DNA of 64,000 nucleotides from Ammoniphilus sp. CFH 90114 (GCF_004123195.1 NZ_SDLI01000007.1:124001-188000), one strand, 5' to 3'. Counted from the stretch's first letter, positions 23,917 through 32,422 are shown. A program made the numbers and translations. The notes: generated by a model not told the origin, from the letters alone.

Positions 23917-24195
23917 ATGATTGAGATATCGGACGATGCATGTAAGGAAATTTTTAAAATGAGTTACGAGATAGGGAAAACAGCCCCAATCATAAGACTA
24001 AAGGCAACTCCAAATGGTGATTGTTGAGGTTCAGTTACTTTTAACCTAACTCTGGATGAGTATAGGGAAGGCGACACAGAGTGGTCTGTCAAGGGAATAT
24101 GTTTTCTCCTGGATAAGTACTCTATAAGATTTGTTTTTCGTAAGTTATTCATTGATTACAACCAGGAGACAAAGTTTGTAATTGTTGATCAATAA
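23917..24195 (+). CDS. HesB/IscA-like protein with in-frame UGA, candidate selenoprotein
   Basis: Starting at the ATG at 23917 (GGAGGGAG upstream) the frame has TGA at codon 37 (24025-24027) and then continues to TAA at 24193, 92 codons in all. The UGA sits in ATPNGDC-U-GSVTFNL, at the spot where HesB/IscA proteins have GGCSGF, so a conserved Cys is followed by U. The rest (CFLLDKYSIRFVF, FIDYNQETKFVIVDQ) matches the C-terminal half of HesB-like proteins but lacks the terminal CGC pair. HesB-like selenoproteins are a known bacterial family, and this genome has another clear selenoprotein. The alternatives are a nonsense-mutated gene or a misread base. Confidence 0.75.
24025..24055 (+). promoter_or_regulatory. 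Candidate Sec UGA and weak SECIS
   Basis: UGA at 24025-24027 is followed by AGTTA / TAACT (24033-24037 with 24047-24051) with a 9-nt loop. An alternative GGTT / AACC pairing also exists. Neither carries the GGUCU loop of the formate dehydrogenase SECIS; Gram-positive SECIS elements are known to vary. Confidence 0.4.
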
Positions 24196-24219
24196 AAAGT
24201 AAAAGGCGGTGTCAAGCAG

Positions 24220-24501
24220 ATGAACTACTATGTAGGAATTATGAAGACGATTGATGAAAAGAAAGACAAGGAAATAAGAGAAGAGCATATTGCGTACTTG
24301 AATACATTGATTGAACAGGGAAAAATATTGGCCAAGGGACCTTTTACGGATGGGAGTGGAGGACTCATTATTTTCCTCGCTGACTCGTGGGAAGAAGCAG
24401 AGAGTCTAGCAGACCAAGATCCGGTAGTCAAGGAGAATACACGAGAGATGACTTTGCGTGAATGGAGAAGCAATTTAAGTATTGGGGTGTCCTCAAGTTA
24501 A
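24220..24501 (+). CDS. YciI-like family protein
   Basis: 93-aa ferredoxin-like-fold protein of the YciI/YCII group: N-terminal YYVGIMKT, a central REEHIAYLNTLIEQGKILAKGPF with the conserved His and GPF, then GSGGLIIFLADSWEEAESLADQDP. The biochemical role of this family is poorly known. It follows the HesB-like gene by 24 bp with a weak GGCGG site and shares its promoter. Confidence 0.85.
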   Translation: MNYYVGIMKTIDEKKDKEIREEHIAYLNTLIEQGKILAKGPFTDGSGGLIIFLADSWEEAESLADQDPVVKENTREMTLREWRSNLSIGVSSS

Positions 24502-24516
24502 GAGGACACCCTCTTC
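24486..24516 (+). terminator. Terminator after the YciI-like gene
   Basis: GGTGTCCTC (24486-24494) pairs perfectly with GAGGACACC (24502-24510), then CTCTTCTTT. The 5' arm lies in the last codons of the gene. Confidence 0.7.
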
Positions 24517-24523
24517 TTTATTG

Positions 24524-25048
24524 CTAATCTCGGAGCCTGATATCAATTCTTGCTGCTACTCCTGCTGGGTTAGCTGCCGTTCGGTTTCCACCGAAATTAA
24601 AGGCAATAATAACGACATCATTTATTCGGCGACGCAAGAAAGGTCTAATGTTGAAGGTTCTGCCGGGATTAAAGTTAGCGGGATTTGCTACAGGATTATC
24701 ATCAACTACTACTCTTCCATTCACAAGGACAATGGCATAGTTGTCAACGGATAAAAATAGGGAGGCGGAACGAATATTTCGAGGACGAGGGAGGGTGAAG
24801 GAAGTTGAGACGATGGCTCGGTCGGAGCTAGGGTTGGATTGACTCCATACATAACGAGCACCACTTACTTCAACCCAAGCGGGATTACGGTCAATCTCCC
24901 GGGCGCCGAACCAAGAGTTGTTCGTACCGATCACAATATTTCTTTGTTTAATCTGAATGGGATTAATGGCTCTTCTCATTCTACTAATATAATTGAGGTA
25001 CTGAGCCCGAGAAAAGGAAACCGCTTTGAGACGATAATGGTTATTCAT
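24524..25048 (-). CDS. Hypothetical protein with a possible beta-sandwich (galactose-binding-like) domain
   Basis: 174 aa, unrecognised family. The C-terminal 120 residues alternate polar and hydrophobic strands and contain ASLFLSVDNYAIVLVNGRVV and FNIRPFLRRRINDVVIIAFNF, a pattern common in galactose-binding-like jelly rolls that cap glycosidases and surface proteins. Unusually rich in Arg and Asn and without cysteines. No signal peptide. The GGGAGTGAT site and the upstream 91-aa gene on the same strand support a real gene. A spore-coat or surface role is a guess. Confidence 0.6.
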   Translation of the reverse strand: MNNHYRLKAVSFSRAQYLNYISRMRRAINPIQIKQRNIVIGTNNSWFGAREIDRNPAWVEVSGARYVWSQSNPSSDRAIVSTSFTLPRPRNIRSASLFLSVDNYAIVLVNGRVVVDDNPVANPANFNPGRTFNIRPFLRRRINDVVIIAFNFGGNRTAANPAGVAARIDIRLRD

Positions 25049-25084
25049 TGAACAATATCACTCCCGTTATCTTTAGTATTGGGT

Positions 25085-25360
25085 CTAACGGCGACGCTGA
25101 AGCTGTAATAGTCTCTTTCTTATTTGGGCTTTACTTACATTGCCGGCATTGGCTCCAAGTAGACCGCCTAGTAGGCGTCTAAGGAGATTGATCAGTCTTT
25201 CAATTTGTTGCTCAGATATTTGCTCTTTAGAAGTTAAACGTAAGCAAGGTAATTCAAGACGGAGTTTAATGCCTAGGAGAACTAAGTTTAGTGGGGAAGG
25301 AAGGGAAAGACAGACGATTTCATTGCCTCTGCAGCATTTCCCTCTATTCTTTTTTTTCAC
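25085..25360 (-). CDS. Small basic hypothetical protein
   Basis: 91 aa, GTG start with a strong AAAGGAGG site, which lies inside the end of the preceding frame (start and stop overlap as GTGA). N-terminus is Lys/Cys-rich (KKKNRGKCCRGNE), then a hydrophobic beta-like part and a Leu/Arg-rich helical C-terminus (QQIERLINLLRRLLGGLLG). No known family recognised. Confidence 0.6.
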   Translation of the reverse strand: MKKKNRGKCCRGNEIVCLSLPSPLNLVLLGIKLRLELPCLRLTSKEQISEQQIERLINLLRRLLGGLLGANAGNVSKAQIRKRLLQLQRRR

Positions 25361-25581
25361 AAGTAAACCTCCTTTCTTTGTGGTAAATCATGGTATAGTA
25401 TGTAATCAAGCCACCTTAAGCACTTAGGCAAAAAAATTATCTTCCTAAAAATGGGTTTATGATGTTCTTTCCTAGACCTTTCCAATTGCTTTAACTGTCT
25501 AAATATGTCATAATCATAATTACCTACTGCATGCATAATGGTCACTAAGGTAGGCTCTGGCAGTAACGCCAAAATGTTCAT
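25357..25581 (-). CDS. Possible small hypothetical protein coupled to the next gene
   Basis: 74-aa frame whose stop overlaps the start of the downstream 91-aa gene in a GTGA arrangement, which suggests translational coupling. Its own start has only a weak AGGGTGAT site. The sequence (N-terminal ILALLPEPTLVTIMHAV, then Arg/His/Lys-rich) matches nothing known to me. It may be real or a chance frame. Confidence 0.35.
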   Translation of the reverse strand: MNILALLPEPTLVTIMHAVGNYDYDIFRQLKQLERSRKEHHKPIFRKIIFLPKCLRWLDYILYHDLPQRKEVYL

Positions 25582-25633
25582 ATCACCCTAGCTGTCTCGT
25601 TGTACCACATTAAGGTTAAAGGAGGAGCTAGAA

Positions 25634-25831
25634 ATGACTTTCGGCCGAATTTCGCACGTAGCTAAGCATACGGCTGTTCCACGGGATGATGTCCATACGA
25701 CGGACGGTCAGCACGGGGAAGTGGTTAGCTACCAACTGAATCAAGAAGAACTAGCGAAATACAGAGCAATGCCAACAACTAGTGAGAGTTGGACAGTTTT
25801 CAAGATTCCCATGAGAGGGAAAAAAGCATAA
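25634..25831 (+). CDS. Small hypothetical protein
   Basis: 65-aa soluble protein with a strong AAAGGAGGAGC site 6 nt before the ATG and its own terminator. Charged, no membrane segment; contains TAVPRDDVHTTDGQHGEV. No family recognised. Divergent from the minus-strand trio upstream. Confidence 0.65.
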   Translation: MTFGRISHVAKHTAVPRDDVHTTDGQHGEVVSYQLNQEELAKYRAMPTTSESWTVFKIPMRGKKA

Positions 25832-25849
25832 AGATCTCAAATGACATGT

Positions 25850-25878
25850 CTACCCGTTAAGGGTAGGCTTATTTTTTT
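25850..25878 (+). terminator. Terminator
   Basis: CTACCC-GTTAA-GGGTAG (25850-25866) followed by CTTATTTTTTT, 19 bp after the 65-aa gene. Confidence 0.8.
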
Positions 25879-25955
25879 GTTTTAAAGGGTCGTAAACGGA
25901 TCTTCATGAATACAGTAGGAGTAAATCTATAGTCTAATACCCAGGAGGAAAGAAG

Positions 25956-26420
25956 ATGTCTAACCATATGAAACCTGGTTTACCTCCTTATGATTGGGAG
26001 CAGTTTAAGAGCCAATTTAAGAAAATAAAAAGTCCCGATGAGTTTCAGCATGTTCCTGAGCTTGACTTGTCCTGGTTAGATCATTACCTTGAAGGCATGT
26101 TTGAGAAATCAGGATCTGATTCGAGGGAAGCTAAAGTTAGAAGAAAAGAATTTCATTATAATCTATATGAGACAGAGAACGAAGTCATTGTACGGGTTCC
26201 CATTCCAACGGACTGCAACGTCAAACGACTAAGGGTTTGGGTAGAATTGAACAAATTAGTCTTGGCAGGAGTTGTTAGACAAAAACAAGTAATTTATCTC
26301 CCTAGTAAAGTGTACTGGAACCAAAGTTCTGCCCTATATCGAGAGGGGATGCTAGAGTTGCGTCTCACAAAGGATAAGAAAAAGGATTACAAAGAAATTC
26401 CTATCCAGTTTGATAGGTAA
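25956..26420 (+). CDS. Hsp20-like protein, possibly spore-associated (GerT-type)
   Basis: 154 aa. Residues about 60-150 look like an alpha-crystallin-type beta sandwich (EFHYNLYETENEVIVRVPIP, VWVELNKLVLAG, the final strand EGMLELRLTKD). N-terminal 55 residues are Trp/Phe-rich (LPPYDWEQFKSQFKK, LDLSWLDHYLEGMF). In Bacillus, short divergent Hsp20 relatives include spore-coat and germination proteins (GerT, CotM, CotP). Assignment to spores is inference. AGGAGGAAAG site; own terminator follows. Confidence 0.6.
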   Translation: MSNHMKPGLPPYDWEQFKSQFKKIKSPDEFQHVPELDLSWLDHYLEGMFEKSGSDSREAKVRRKEFHYNLYETENEVIVRVPIPTDCNVKRLRVWVELNKLVLAGVVRQKQVIYLPSKVYWNQSSALYREGMLELRLTKDKKKDYKEIPIQFDR

Positions 26421-26425
26421 GGAGG

Positions 26426-26460
26426 ACTCTTACCGGCGAGGCCGGTCGGGTTCTTCTTTC
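26426..26460 (+). terminator. Terminator after the Hsp20-like gene
   Basis: ACCGGC-GAG-GCCGGT core (26432-26446) extended by flanking pairs, then TTCTTCTTTCTT. Confidence 0.7.
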
Positions 26461-26556
26461 TTCTTTTCTTAAGCTAAAATTTATTGGTATTTATTGTGTG
26501 GGACTATTATACTGTTAGTAGCTGATTAGAACTGTCTGATGTAGGAGAGTGTTACG

Positions 26557-26943
26557 ATGGACAAGTTATATATAGAAGGAACGAAAAGCACCCCGGAGGT
26601 GTTTTTTAGTGCAGAGACACATGTGCTTACCTTGAGGGGACAATCCTATCCCGAGAATGCTTTTAAATTTTATGAGCCGCTTTTTCAATGGGTAGATTCT
26701 TACTTTTCTCTAGAAGAGGATAAAGACGTGGTAATAGAGTTTACCTTGCCGTATATTAACACTAGCAGCTCGAAGTGTGTGATGATGTTGCTTGATAAGT
26801 TCGATCACGCTTTTCAAGAGGGAAAGAGGATTACCTTAAAGTGGTATTACCATCCGGATAATGAAAGTGAATTCGAGTGTGCGGAGGAGTTCATGGAAGA
26901 CCTAACTTTCCCTTTTGATATTCTACCAAGGGAGTACGAATAG
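26557..26943 (+). CDS. SiaC-family (DUF1987) regulatory phosphoprotein
   Basis: 128-aa protein with the DUF1987 layout: N-terminal YIEGTKSTPEVFF, GQSYPENAFKFYEPLFQWV, central FTLPYINTSSSKCVMMLLD containing the Ser/Thr stretch where SiaC is phosphorylated, and C-terminal GEEFMEDL-like CAEEFMEDLTFPF. In Pseudomonas, SiaC activates the diguanylate cyclase SiaD and is switched by the phosphatase SiaA and kinase SiaB. Here it is the first gene of an operon with a SpoIIE-type phosphatase and a cyclic-di-GMP protein. Confidence 0.85.
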   Translation: MDKLYIEGTKSTPEVFFSAETHVLTLRGQSYPENAFKFYEPLFQWVDSYFSLEEDKDVVIEFTLPYINTSSSKCVMMLLDKFDHAFQEGKRITLKWYYHPDNESEFECAEEFMEDLTFPFDILPREYE

Positions 26944-28829
26944 TGAAGCCCTCAACACCTATGAATCGCAAGCAGCTAATAGGTAAGCTCCTTGATTATG
27001 ACACGGGAGTTTATCGTATTATGATTTTAGCTAGTTTTATGATACTTTTCTCAATTGGTCTCATTGGTACAATTGGGTACCTGATCATGGAGAAGGAAGC
27101 CGTAAAGAAACTGAAGGAGAAGGATCTCATCTACATCTCTGAGTCTATGGCTTCCAAGATCAATGGAAGAATTGACCGTGCAAAGGAAACGTCGTTAAGC
27201 TTAGCTTATGATCCAGTCATCATAGATTGGATCTCTGGTGGAGAGAAGGAGCCTGAATTAGGTAGATATTCTGTACAAAGAATGGTAGATACGGCTAAGC
27301 ATTTTGATTATAGCAATGCCTTTATCGTTAGCGCGATAACGGGTCATTACTGGGCAGAAACGGGAACAATCATTGAGACGATGTCAAAGGATGACCCGCT
27401 GCATGAGTGGTTCTTTCAAGCTCTTCAATCCAAAAACAAAGTAAATGTAACGATAGATTATAATAAAGGAAGACAGGAAACTTTTGTCTTTATCAACACC
27501 TTGATGGGAGATTTAGAGGATCCAAGAGCTATAGTAGGTGTAGGGCTAGATTTGAAAGAGTTGTCAGAAGAATTTCAAAAGTTTAAGTATGGAAAAACTA
27601 GCAATCTCTGGCTGATTGGTCCAGACGGTAGCATTTGGCTGTCTGATGATTTTTCTCATCAAGGAAAAAATATCGAAGAATATATTTCAATTCAGGAAAC
27701 TCGTGAATGGATTGAGGAAGCGGATAACCTGAATCCAGTTGTTCTTGAATATAAGGACCATGAAGGGCATCTTATTGATTTAATCAGCTATCCTATCGCG
27801 AATACGGATTGGAAGCTTCTTTTCCAGATCCATCGAGATGAGACGGTATTCTTTTTAAATACCATTAAAGCAAACATTGCTATCGCAACCTTCGTTTGTC
27901 TCCTTTTAATCATTATTATTTTCTATCTGATCTCTCATTATTTAGCGAATCCATTCAAGCGTGCATTAAAGCTCAACGAGGAGCTTGAAGGAAAGGTAAT
28001 GGAGAGAACGAGGGAACTGCACGAGAAAAATCAGGCTCTCTTAGATAGTATAGACTACGCCAAAAGAATACAGGAATCCATTTTACCTTCTCCGGAGAAG
28101 TTAGATGAAGCATTGAAGGAATACTTTCTTCTATGGAAGCCAAGAGATCTAGTTGGCGGCGATTTTTACTGGATAAAGAAGCTTAAAGAAGACGAGTATG
28201 TGTTAGCTGTAGGTGATTGTACAGGTCATGGGGTGCCAGGGGCTCTCATGTCGATGATGGCGGTTTCTATACTTCATCAGATCACGGAGAACGAAGAATC
28301 ATGTGATCCCAGCAGTCTGTTGCAAAGGTTAAATCAGTTGGTTCAGGAAACACTAAACAAAGAGGACAAGGTTCTAGGAACGGATGATGGCTTAGATATT
28401 AGCGTCTGTTATATTCAAGGCGAGAAATTGACTTATGCGGGGGCTAGATGCTCACTATTTATTGCAAGGAACGACGGTGAGGTGGAACTAATCCAAGCGG
28501 ATAAGAAAGGGATTGGGTATAGAAAGACGGACCTTCAATATTCCTTTACTAATCATGAAATTTCATTGGAACAGTATCCTACTTTGTATCTCACTACGGA
28601 TGGTTTTCTTGACCAGAATGGAGGAAGTCATAATTTCTCCTTTGGCAAGAAGAGATTCATAGCAGCGATTGAAAAGTACTACCAACAGCCACTTGCAGAC
28701 CAACAACAGTATTTGTCTAATGAGTTAGAAGCCTATATGGGGCAAGAGATACAGAGAGATGATATACTAGTAGTGGGCTTTCGCCCATTGACTAGAAAGG
28801 AGGGAGCCTATAGTGGTAACTCCAAGTAA
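26943..28829 (+). CDS. Membrane PP2C/SpoIIE-type phosphatase (SiaA-like)
   Basis: 628 aa. Transmembrane helix around residues 25-50, an extracytoplasmic Cache-like sensor to about 295, a second helix (IATFVCLLLIIIIFYLISHYL), a HAMP-like stretch with coiled coil, then the SpoIIE phosphatase domain (LVGGDFYWIKKL, VGDCTGHGVPGALMSMMA, LTTDGFLDQNGG, DDILVVGF), where the aspartates bind metal. The GTG start overlaps the stop of the SiaC-like gene by one base. It should dephosphorylate the SiaC-like partner in response to an external signal. Confidence 0.85.
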   Translation: MKPSTPMNRKQLIGKLLDYDTGVYRIMILASFMILFSIGLIGTIGYLIMEKEAVKKLKEKDLIYISESMASKINGRIDRAKETSLSLAYDPVIIDWISGGEKEPELGRYSVQRMVDTAKHFDYSNAFIVSAITGHYWAETGTIIETMSKDDPLHEWFFQALQSKNKVNVTIDYNKGRQETFVFINTLMGDLEDPRAIVGVGLDLKELSEEFQKFKYGKTSNLWLIGPDGSIWLSDDFSHQGKNIEEYISIQETREWIEEADNLNPVVLEYKDHEGHLIDLISYPIANTDWKLLFQIHRDETVFFLNTIKANIAIATFVCLLLIIIIFYLISHYLANPFKRALKLNEELEGKVMERTRELHEKNQALLDSIDYAKRIQESILPSPEKLDEALKEYFLLWKPRDLVGGDFYWIKKLKEDEYVLAVGDCTGHGVPGALMSMMAVSILHQITENEESCDPSSLLQRLNQLVQETLNKEDKVLGTDDGLDISVCYIQGEKLTYAGARCSLFIARNDGEVELIQADKKGIGYRKTDLQYSFTNHEISLEQYPTLYLTTDGFLDQNGGSHNFSFGKKRFIAAIEKYYQQPLADQQQYLSNELEAYMGQEIQRDDILVVGFRPLTRKEGAYSGNSK

Positions 28830-30447
28830 CGATGAAAAAATATTTGAATCAGAACTGAACATCTTGGTCCGAGGTAAGGCATGCCTCCGAGAGGGCAAAT
28901 ATCAGCAGAACGAGCTTCTCCCTCATTACCAAGAGTTATTAGCTCATTATGAGAAGCTCCTCAAGCTGACTCGGAAAATATTTAAAATAAGTGATGCACA
29001 AGGACGAGTATTAAAGAAAAGAGAATCGGAAATTCGCACCTTGTTGGATAATTCGAATCAAGGTTTTATGACCTTTGGCAGGGACTTGTTGGTTCATAAC
29101 GAGTATAGTGCTGAATGTGTAAAGATATTTGGACAGAGAATTGAGAATCGATCCGTAACCGAACTTCTTAGTGGAGACAAGGTTGACCTCAAAATGAAGC
29201 TTGAGGAGTGCTTATCAGCCTTTTTTTCTGCAGGAACAGATGAGTTGCTTAAAGAGAACTATTTAGATCAACTTCCAGAGATGCTGATCATCCGAGCAAG
29301 ATCTATCAATATTGAATTTAAACAGATTAACGATGAATCTGGTCAAGAAAGGATTATGGTCATTCTCACGGATGTGACAGAGAATCTTCAATCACAAGAA
29401 CGAGTGGAGTTTCTCAGTTATCATGATAGTTTGACAAGTTTGTTTAATCGGGCCTATATCGAAAAAATGATGCCCCAAATAAGCTCTTCTACTAGTCTCC
29501 CCTTAAGCCTCATTCTTGTCGATATGAATGGACTCAAGTTAACGAATGACGTGTTTGGACATCAAAGTGGTGATGCGCTTATTGTTCGAGCATCCCAGAT
29601 CTTAAGGCAAACCTGCCGAAGGACAGATATGATTGCTAGATGGGGCGGCGACGAATTTTTAATTCTACTCCCTAACACAGATGAACAGATAGCTGGAGTT
29701 TTGATGGATCAGATTAAAGTCGATTGCAGAAAGGTGAAAGCAGATCCCATTGAAGTGAGTTTAGCCCTAGGCGGAGCTACAAAGAAACATGGAGATCTAT
29801 CCTTTGAAGAGCTGTTAAGTATAGCCGAAGGGCGTATGTATAAGAACAAGCTGCTAGAAAGTGAATTTTTCAAAAAGAATATGATTCTTAATTTGAAGAA
29901 TGTGATGCGTACGCGTTGCTTCGAAGGGGAAGGACATACCGAAAGAATCATAAGGATGGCCACTAATTTTGCCAAACTGCTAGAGATTGAAGAGCATTCT
30001 CCTGAGTTTATGGATATCCAACTCCTTGCTCAGTTGCATGATATCGGTAAAATTGCCATACCAAAAGAAATTCTTGGAAAACAAGGCGAACTTTCAGCTG
30101 AAGAATGGGAAATTATGAAGGGACACAGTGAGGTGGGGTATCGGATGGCTCAGTCCATTGGCGAGCCCGGTGTAGCCAAGGCGATTTTAGCCATGCACGA
30201 GCGATGGGACGGAAAGGGTTATCCATATGGCATTAAGGGAGACCGGATTCCTTTTATAGCAAGGGTTCTTGCTATTGTCAATGCTTATGATGTGATGACT
30301 CACGATCAAATTTATAGGCGGCAGTTGACTACTCAAGAAGCCTTAGGAGAAATGATAAAATCATCTGGTCGACAGTTCGACCCGAAGCTAGTCGAGTTTT
30401 TTGTAGAGCATATTGATCAAATTGTAAGCGTGGAGGAAGCGCCATAA
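28813..30447 (+). CDS. Hybrid diguanylate cyclase / HD-GYP phosphodiesterase
   Basis: 544 aa. N-terminal coiled coil resembling SiaD, a PAS-like segment (about 75-200), a GGDEF domain with intact RWGGDEFLILLP, and a C-terminal HD-GYP domain (LLAQLHDIGKI, MKGHSEVGYRM, HERWDGKGYPYG). Both catalytic motifs look complete, so the protein could make and break cyclic di-GMP. GTG start at 28813 with AAAGGAGGG, overlapping the phosphatase gene by 17 bp. Putting HD-GYP on the SiaD-like output protein and lacking a SiaB kinase differ from the Pseudomonas system. Confidence 0.85.
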   Translation: MVTPSNDEKIFESELNILVRGKACLREGKYQQNELLPHYQELLAHYEKLLKLTRKIFKISDAQGRVLKKRESEIRTLLDNSNQGFMTFGRDLLVHNEYSAECVKIFGQRIENRSVTELLSGDKVDLKMKLEECLSAFFSAGTDELLKENYLDQLPEMLIIRARSINIEFKQINDESGQERIMVILTDVTENLQSQERVEFLSYHDSLTSLFNRAYIEKMMPQISSSTSLPLSLILVDMNGLKLTNDVFGHQSGDALIVRASQILRQTCRRTDMIARWGGDEFLILLPNTDEQIAGVLMDQIKVDCRKVKADPIEVSLALGGATKKHGDLSFEELLSIAEGRMYKNKLLESEFFKKNMILNLKNVMRTRCFEGEGHTERIIRMATNFAKLLEIEEHSPEFMDIQLLAQLHDIGKIAIPKEILGKQGELSAEEWEIMKGHSEVGYRMAQSIGEPGVAKAILAMHERWDGKGYPYGIKGDRIPFIARVLAIVNAYDVMTHDQIYRRQLTTQEALGEMIKSSGRQFDPKLVEFFVEHIDQIVSVEEAP

Positions 30448-30470
30448 GCTCCTTCAGGCTTATTTTTTTT
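30444..30470 (+). terminator. Terminator of the SiaC-type operon
   Basis: ATAAGC / GCTTAT hairpin (30444-30463) with a long T-run; it overlaps the stop codon. Confidence 0.65.
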
Positions 30471-30501
30471 CTTTTCCCTTCACTGAACTGTAATGCGTTT
30501 G

Positions 30502-30544
30502 TGTGACGACAGTCACTTCATAAAGCTTCCCCTCGAAGTAGAAT
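30502..30544 (+). promoter_or_regulatory. Fnr-dependent promoter of the radical SAM-ywiC-moeA operon
   Basis: TGTGA-CGACAG-TCACT (30502-30517) differs from the Fnr consensus in the last base. TAGAAT at 30539-30544 is a good -10, giving a start near 30551; the box is then centred at -41.5, the class II activator position. No -35 box is evident, as expected. Confidence 0.75.
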
Positions 30545-30581
30545 AAGGGCATAACCGGAAACGAAAGTGGGGGTGCTTTTT

Positions 30582-31712
30582 ATGCTAACTATGGATTATA
30601 ACCAGAATCCATTTATCGTGATTTGGGAATTGACGAGAGCCTGTCAATTGAATTGTTTACATTGCCGAGCAGAGGCACAGTATACACGAGATCCTAGAGA
30701 ACTTACTCATGAAGAGGGTAAAAAACTTATAGATGAAATTAGAGCCATGGGAAATCCGATGTTGGTTTTTTCAGGGGGAGACCCCTTAATGCGGGAAGAT
30801 GTTTATGACTTGGCGGACTACGCGATTAAAAAAGGAGTGCGGGTATCGATGACTCCAAGCGCCACCCCAAACGTTACAAGAGAGGCCATTCAGAGAGCAA
30901 AGGAAGTCGGACTTTCTCGGTGGGCTTTTAGTTTAGATGGTCCGAACCCAGTGATTCATGATCAATTTAGAGGAACATCTGGTTCCTTTGACTTGACGAT
31001 GCAAGCGATAGAATATCTAAATGAATGTCAAATTCCTATCCAGATTAATACAACCGTCTCTCGCTATAATCTGGAGCATCTAGATAAGATGGCAGAGTTA
31101 GTGGAGAAGCTGAATTGTGTGTTATGGAGTGTGTTCTTTCTTGTCCCAACGGGCAGGGGGAAAGATTCGGATATGATTAGTCCTGTGGAGCATGAAAAAG
31201 TATTCTTGTGGTTATACAACTTGAGTAAACGAGTATCGTTTGATATTAAAACCACAGCAGCTCAGCACTATCGTCGAGTTGTCATTCAGCAGAAAGGGCG
31301 AGAGCAGTCCAACTCCTCTCCTTTAATCCATTATAAAGATGCATTAATGAAGGGCATGACAGGTCAAATTGATGGGCTTGGAAGAGCTCCGAAGGGGGTT
31401 AATGATGGAAATGGATTTGTTTTCATTTCTCACATAGGAGATGTCTATCCAAGCGGTCTATTACCGATTAAGGCTGGGAATGTAAGAGAAGAAAGACTGG
31501 CTTCTATTTATCGAGATTCCCCTGTTTTTAAGGCTTTACGAGATCCAGACCAGTTTAAAGGAAAATGTGGCGTATGCGAATATAGGCAGGTCTGTGGAGG
31601 TTCCCGCTCACGAGCTTATGCGGTGACGGGAGATTATCTAGAGAGTGAGCCGTTCTGTGTGTACATTCCTCAATCGTTGCGAAAAAATAATGGAGGTGAG
31701 AAGACCGGATGA
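30582..31712 (+). CDS. Radical SAM/SPASM protein
   Basis: 376 aa from the ATG at 30582, 6 nt after GGGGGTG. The radical SAM cluster motif is CQLNCLHC near residue 25, SGGDPLM follows, and a C-terminal SPASM-like cysteine set (CGVCEYRQVCGG, then C) binds extra clusters. It resembles SPASM enzymes related to heme-pathway AhbD/NirJ, and similar proteins sit near ywiC-type genes in Bacillales. The reaction is not known from sequence. It leads an Fnr-controlled operon, so the role is anaerobic, possibly heme or peptide modification. Confidence 0.8.
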   Translation: MLTMDYNQNPFIVIWELTRACQLNCLHCRAEAQYTRDPRELTHEEGKKLIDEIRAMGNPMLVFSGGDPLMREDVYDLADYAIKKGVRVSMTPSATPNVTREAIQRAKEVGLSRWAFSLDGPNPVIHDQFRGTSGSFDLTMQAIEYLNECQIPIQINTTVSRYNLEHLDKMAELVEKLNCVLWSVFFLVPTGRGKDSDMISPVEHEKVFLWLYNLSKRVSFDIKTTAAQHYRRVVIQQKGREQSNSSPLIHYKDALMKGMTGQIDGLGRAPKGVNDGNGFVFISHIGDVYPSGLLPIKAGNVREERLASIYRDSPVFKALRDPDQFKGKCGVCEYRQVCGGSRSRAYAVTGDYLESEPFCVYIPQSLRKNNGGEKTG

Positions 31713-32422
31713 AACCTTTAATACCTAAACAACATGGGGCTTGGGCCATGCTCGTCATTCCTTTTGCTTTAGGAGTCATAGCAGGAGAGCCTTCTTGGCT
31801 CCATATCCCTTTGTTTATTGGCTGGTTGTTTCTTTATCTTGCAACCTATTCCCTACTCATGGCAGTCAAGGGTAAGCAAGTAAATCATTACTTGAGATGG
31901 ACTTTGATTTACGGTGGTTTGGCGGGAGTTTCTCTGATCCTACCTATTTTGGAGATAGGGAAGATCACCTATTTTGGCTTTGCTATGATTCCTTTCCTTT
32001 TTATTAATGCTCTTTACTCTAAGCGAAATAAGGAGCGTGCGCTCTTTAATGATCTTTGTGCCATTGCGGCGTTTGGCATAGGCGGTCTGACGAGTTATTA
32101 TGTAGGTACAGGGAAATTAGATCAAACGGCCTTTATGGTTTGGGGATTCTCCATGCTCTTCTTTATCGGAAGTACATTTTATGTAAAAACGATGATTCGT
32201 GAACGGAATAACGCCGTTTATCGCTGGGTTTCTTGGGGGTACCATTTACTATTATTGGCTGGATGTTGGCTTGTGGGATTACCTCTTCTTGCCTTGGCCT
32301 ATGCACCAAGTGCAGTTCGAGCGATAGGTTTATATGGAAAAAATGTGTCTGCAGTGAAAGTTGGGGTATTAGAAATCGCAAATTCCATTTATTTTATGAT
32401 TGTTCTACTGTTTTTCTTTTAA
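31709..32422 (+). CDS. YwiC-like membrane protein
   Basis: 237 aa, six to seven hydrophobic segments; begins PKQHGAWAMLVIPFALG, the signature of the YwiC family (distant UbiA-prenyltransferase-like appearance). The start overlaps the radical SAM stop (ATGA). In B. subtilis ywiC lies next to narK-fnr-narGHJI, agreeing with the nitrate-respiration neighbourhood here. Function unknown. Confidence 0.85.
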   Translation: MKPLIPKQHGAWAMLVIPFALGVIAGEPSWLHIPLFIGWLFLYLATYSLLMAVKGKQVNHYLRWTLIYGGLAGVSLILPILEIGKITYFGFAMIPFLFINALYSKRNKERALFNDLCAIAAFGIGGLTSYYVGTGKLDQTAFMVWGFSMLFFIGSTFYVKTMIRERNNAVYRWVSWGYHLLLLAGCWLVGLPLLALAYAPSAVRAIGLYGKNVSAVKVGVLEIANSIYFMIVLLFFF

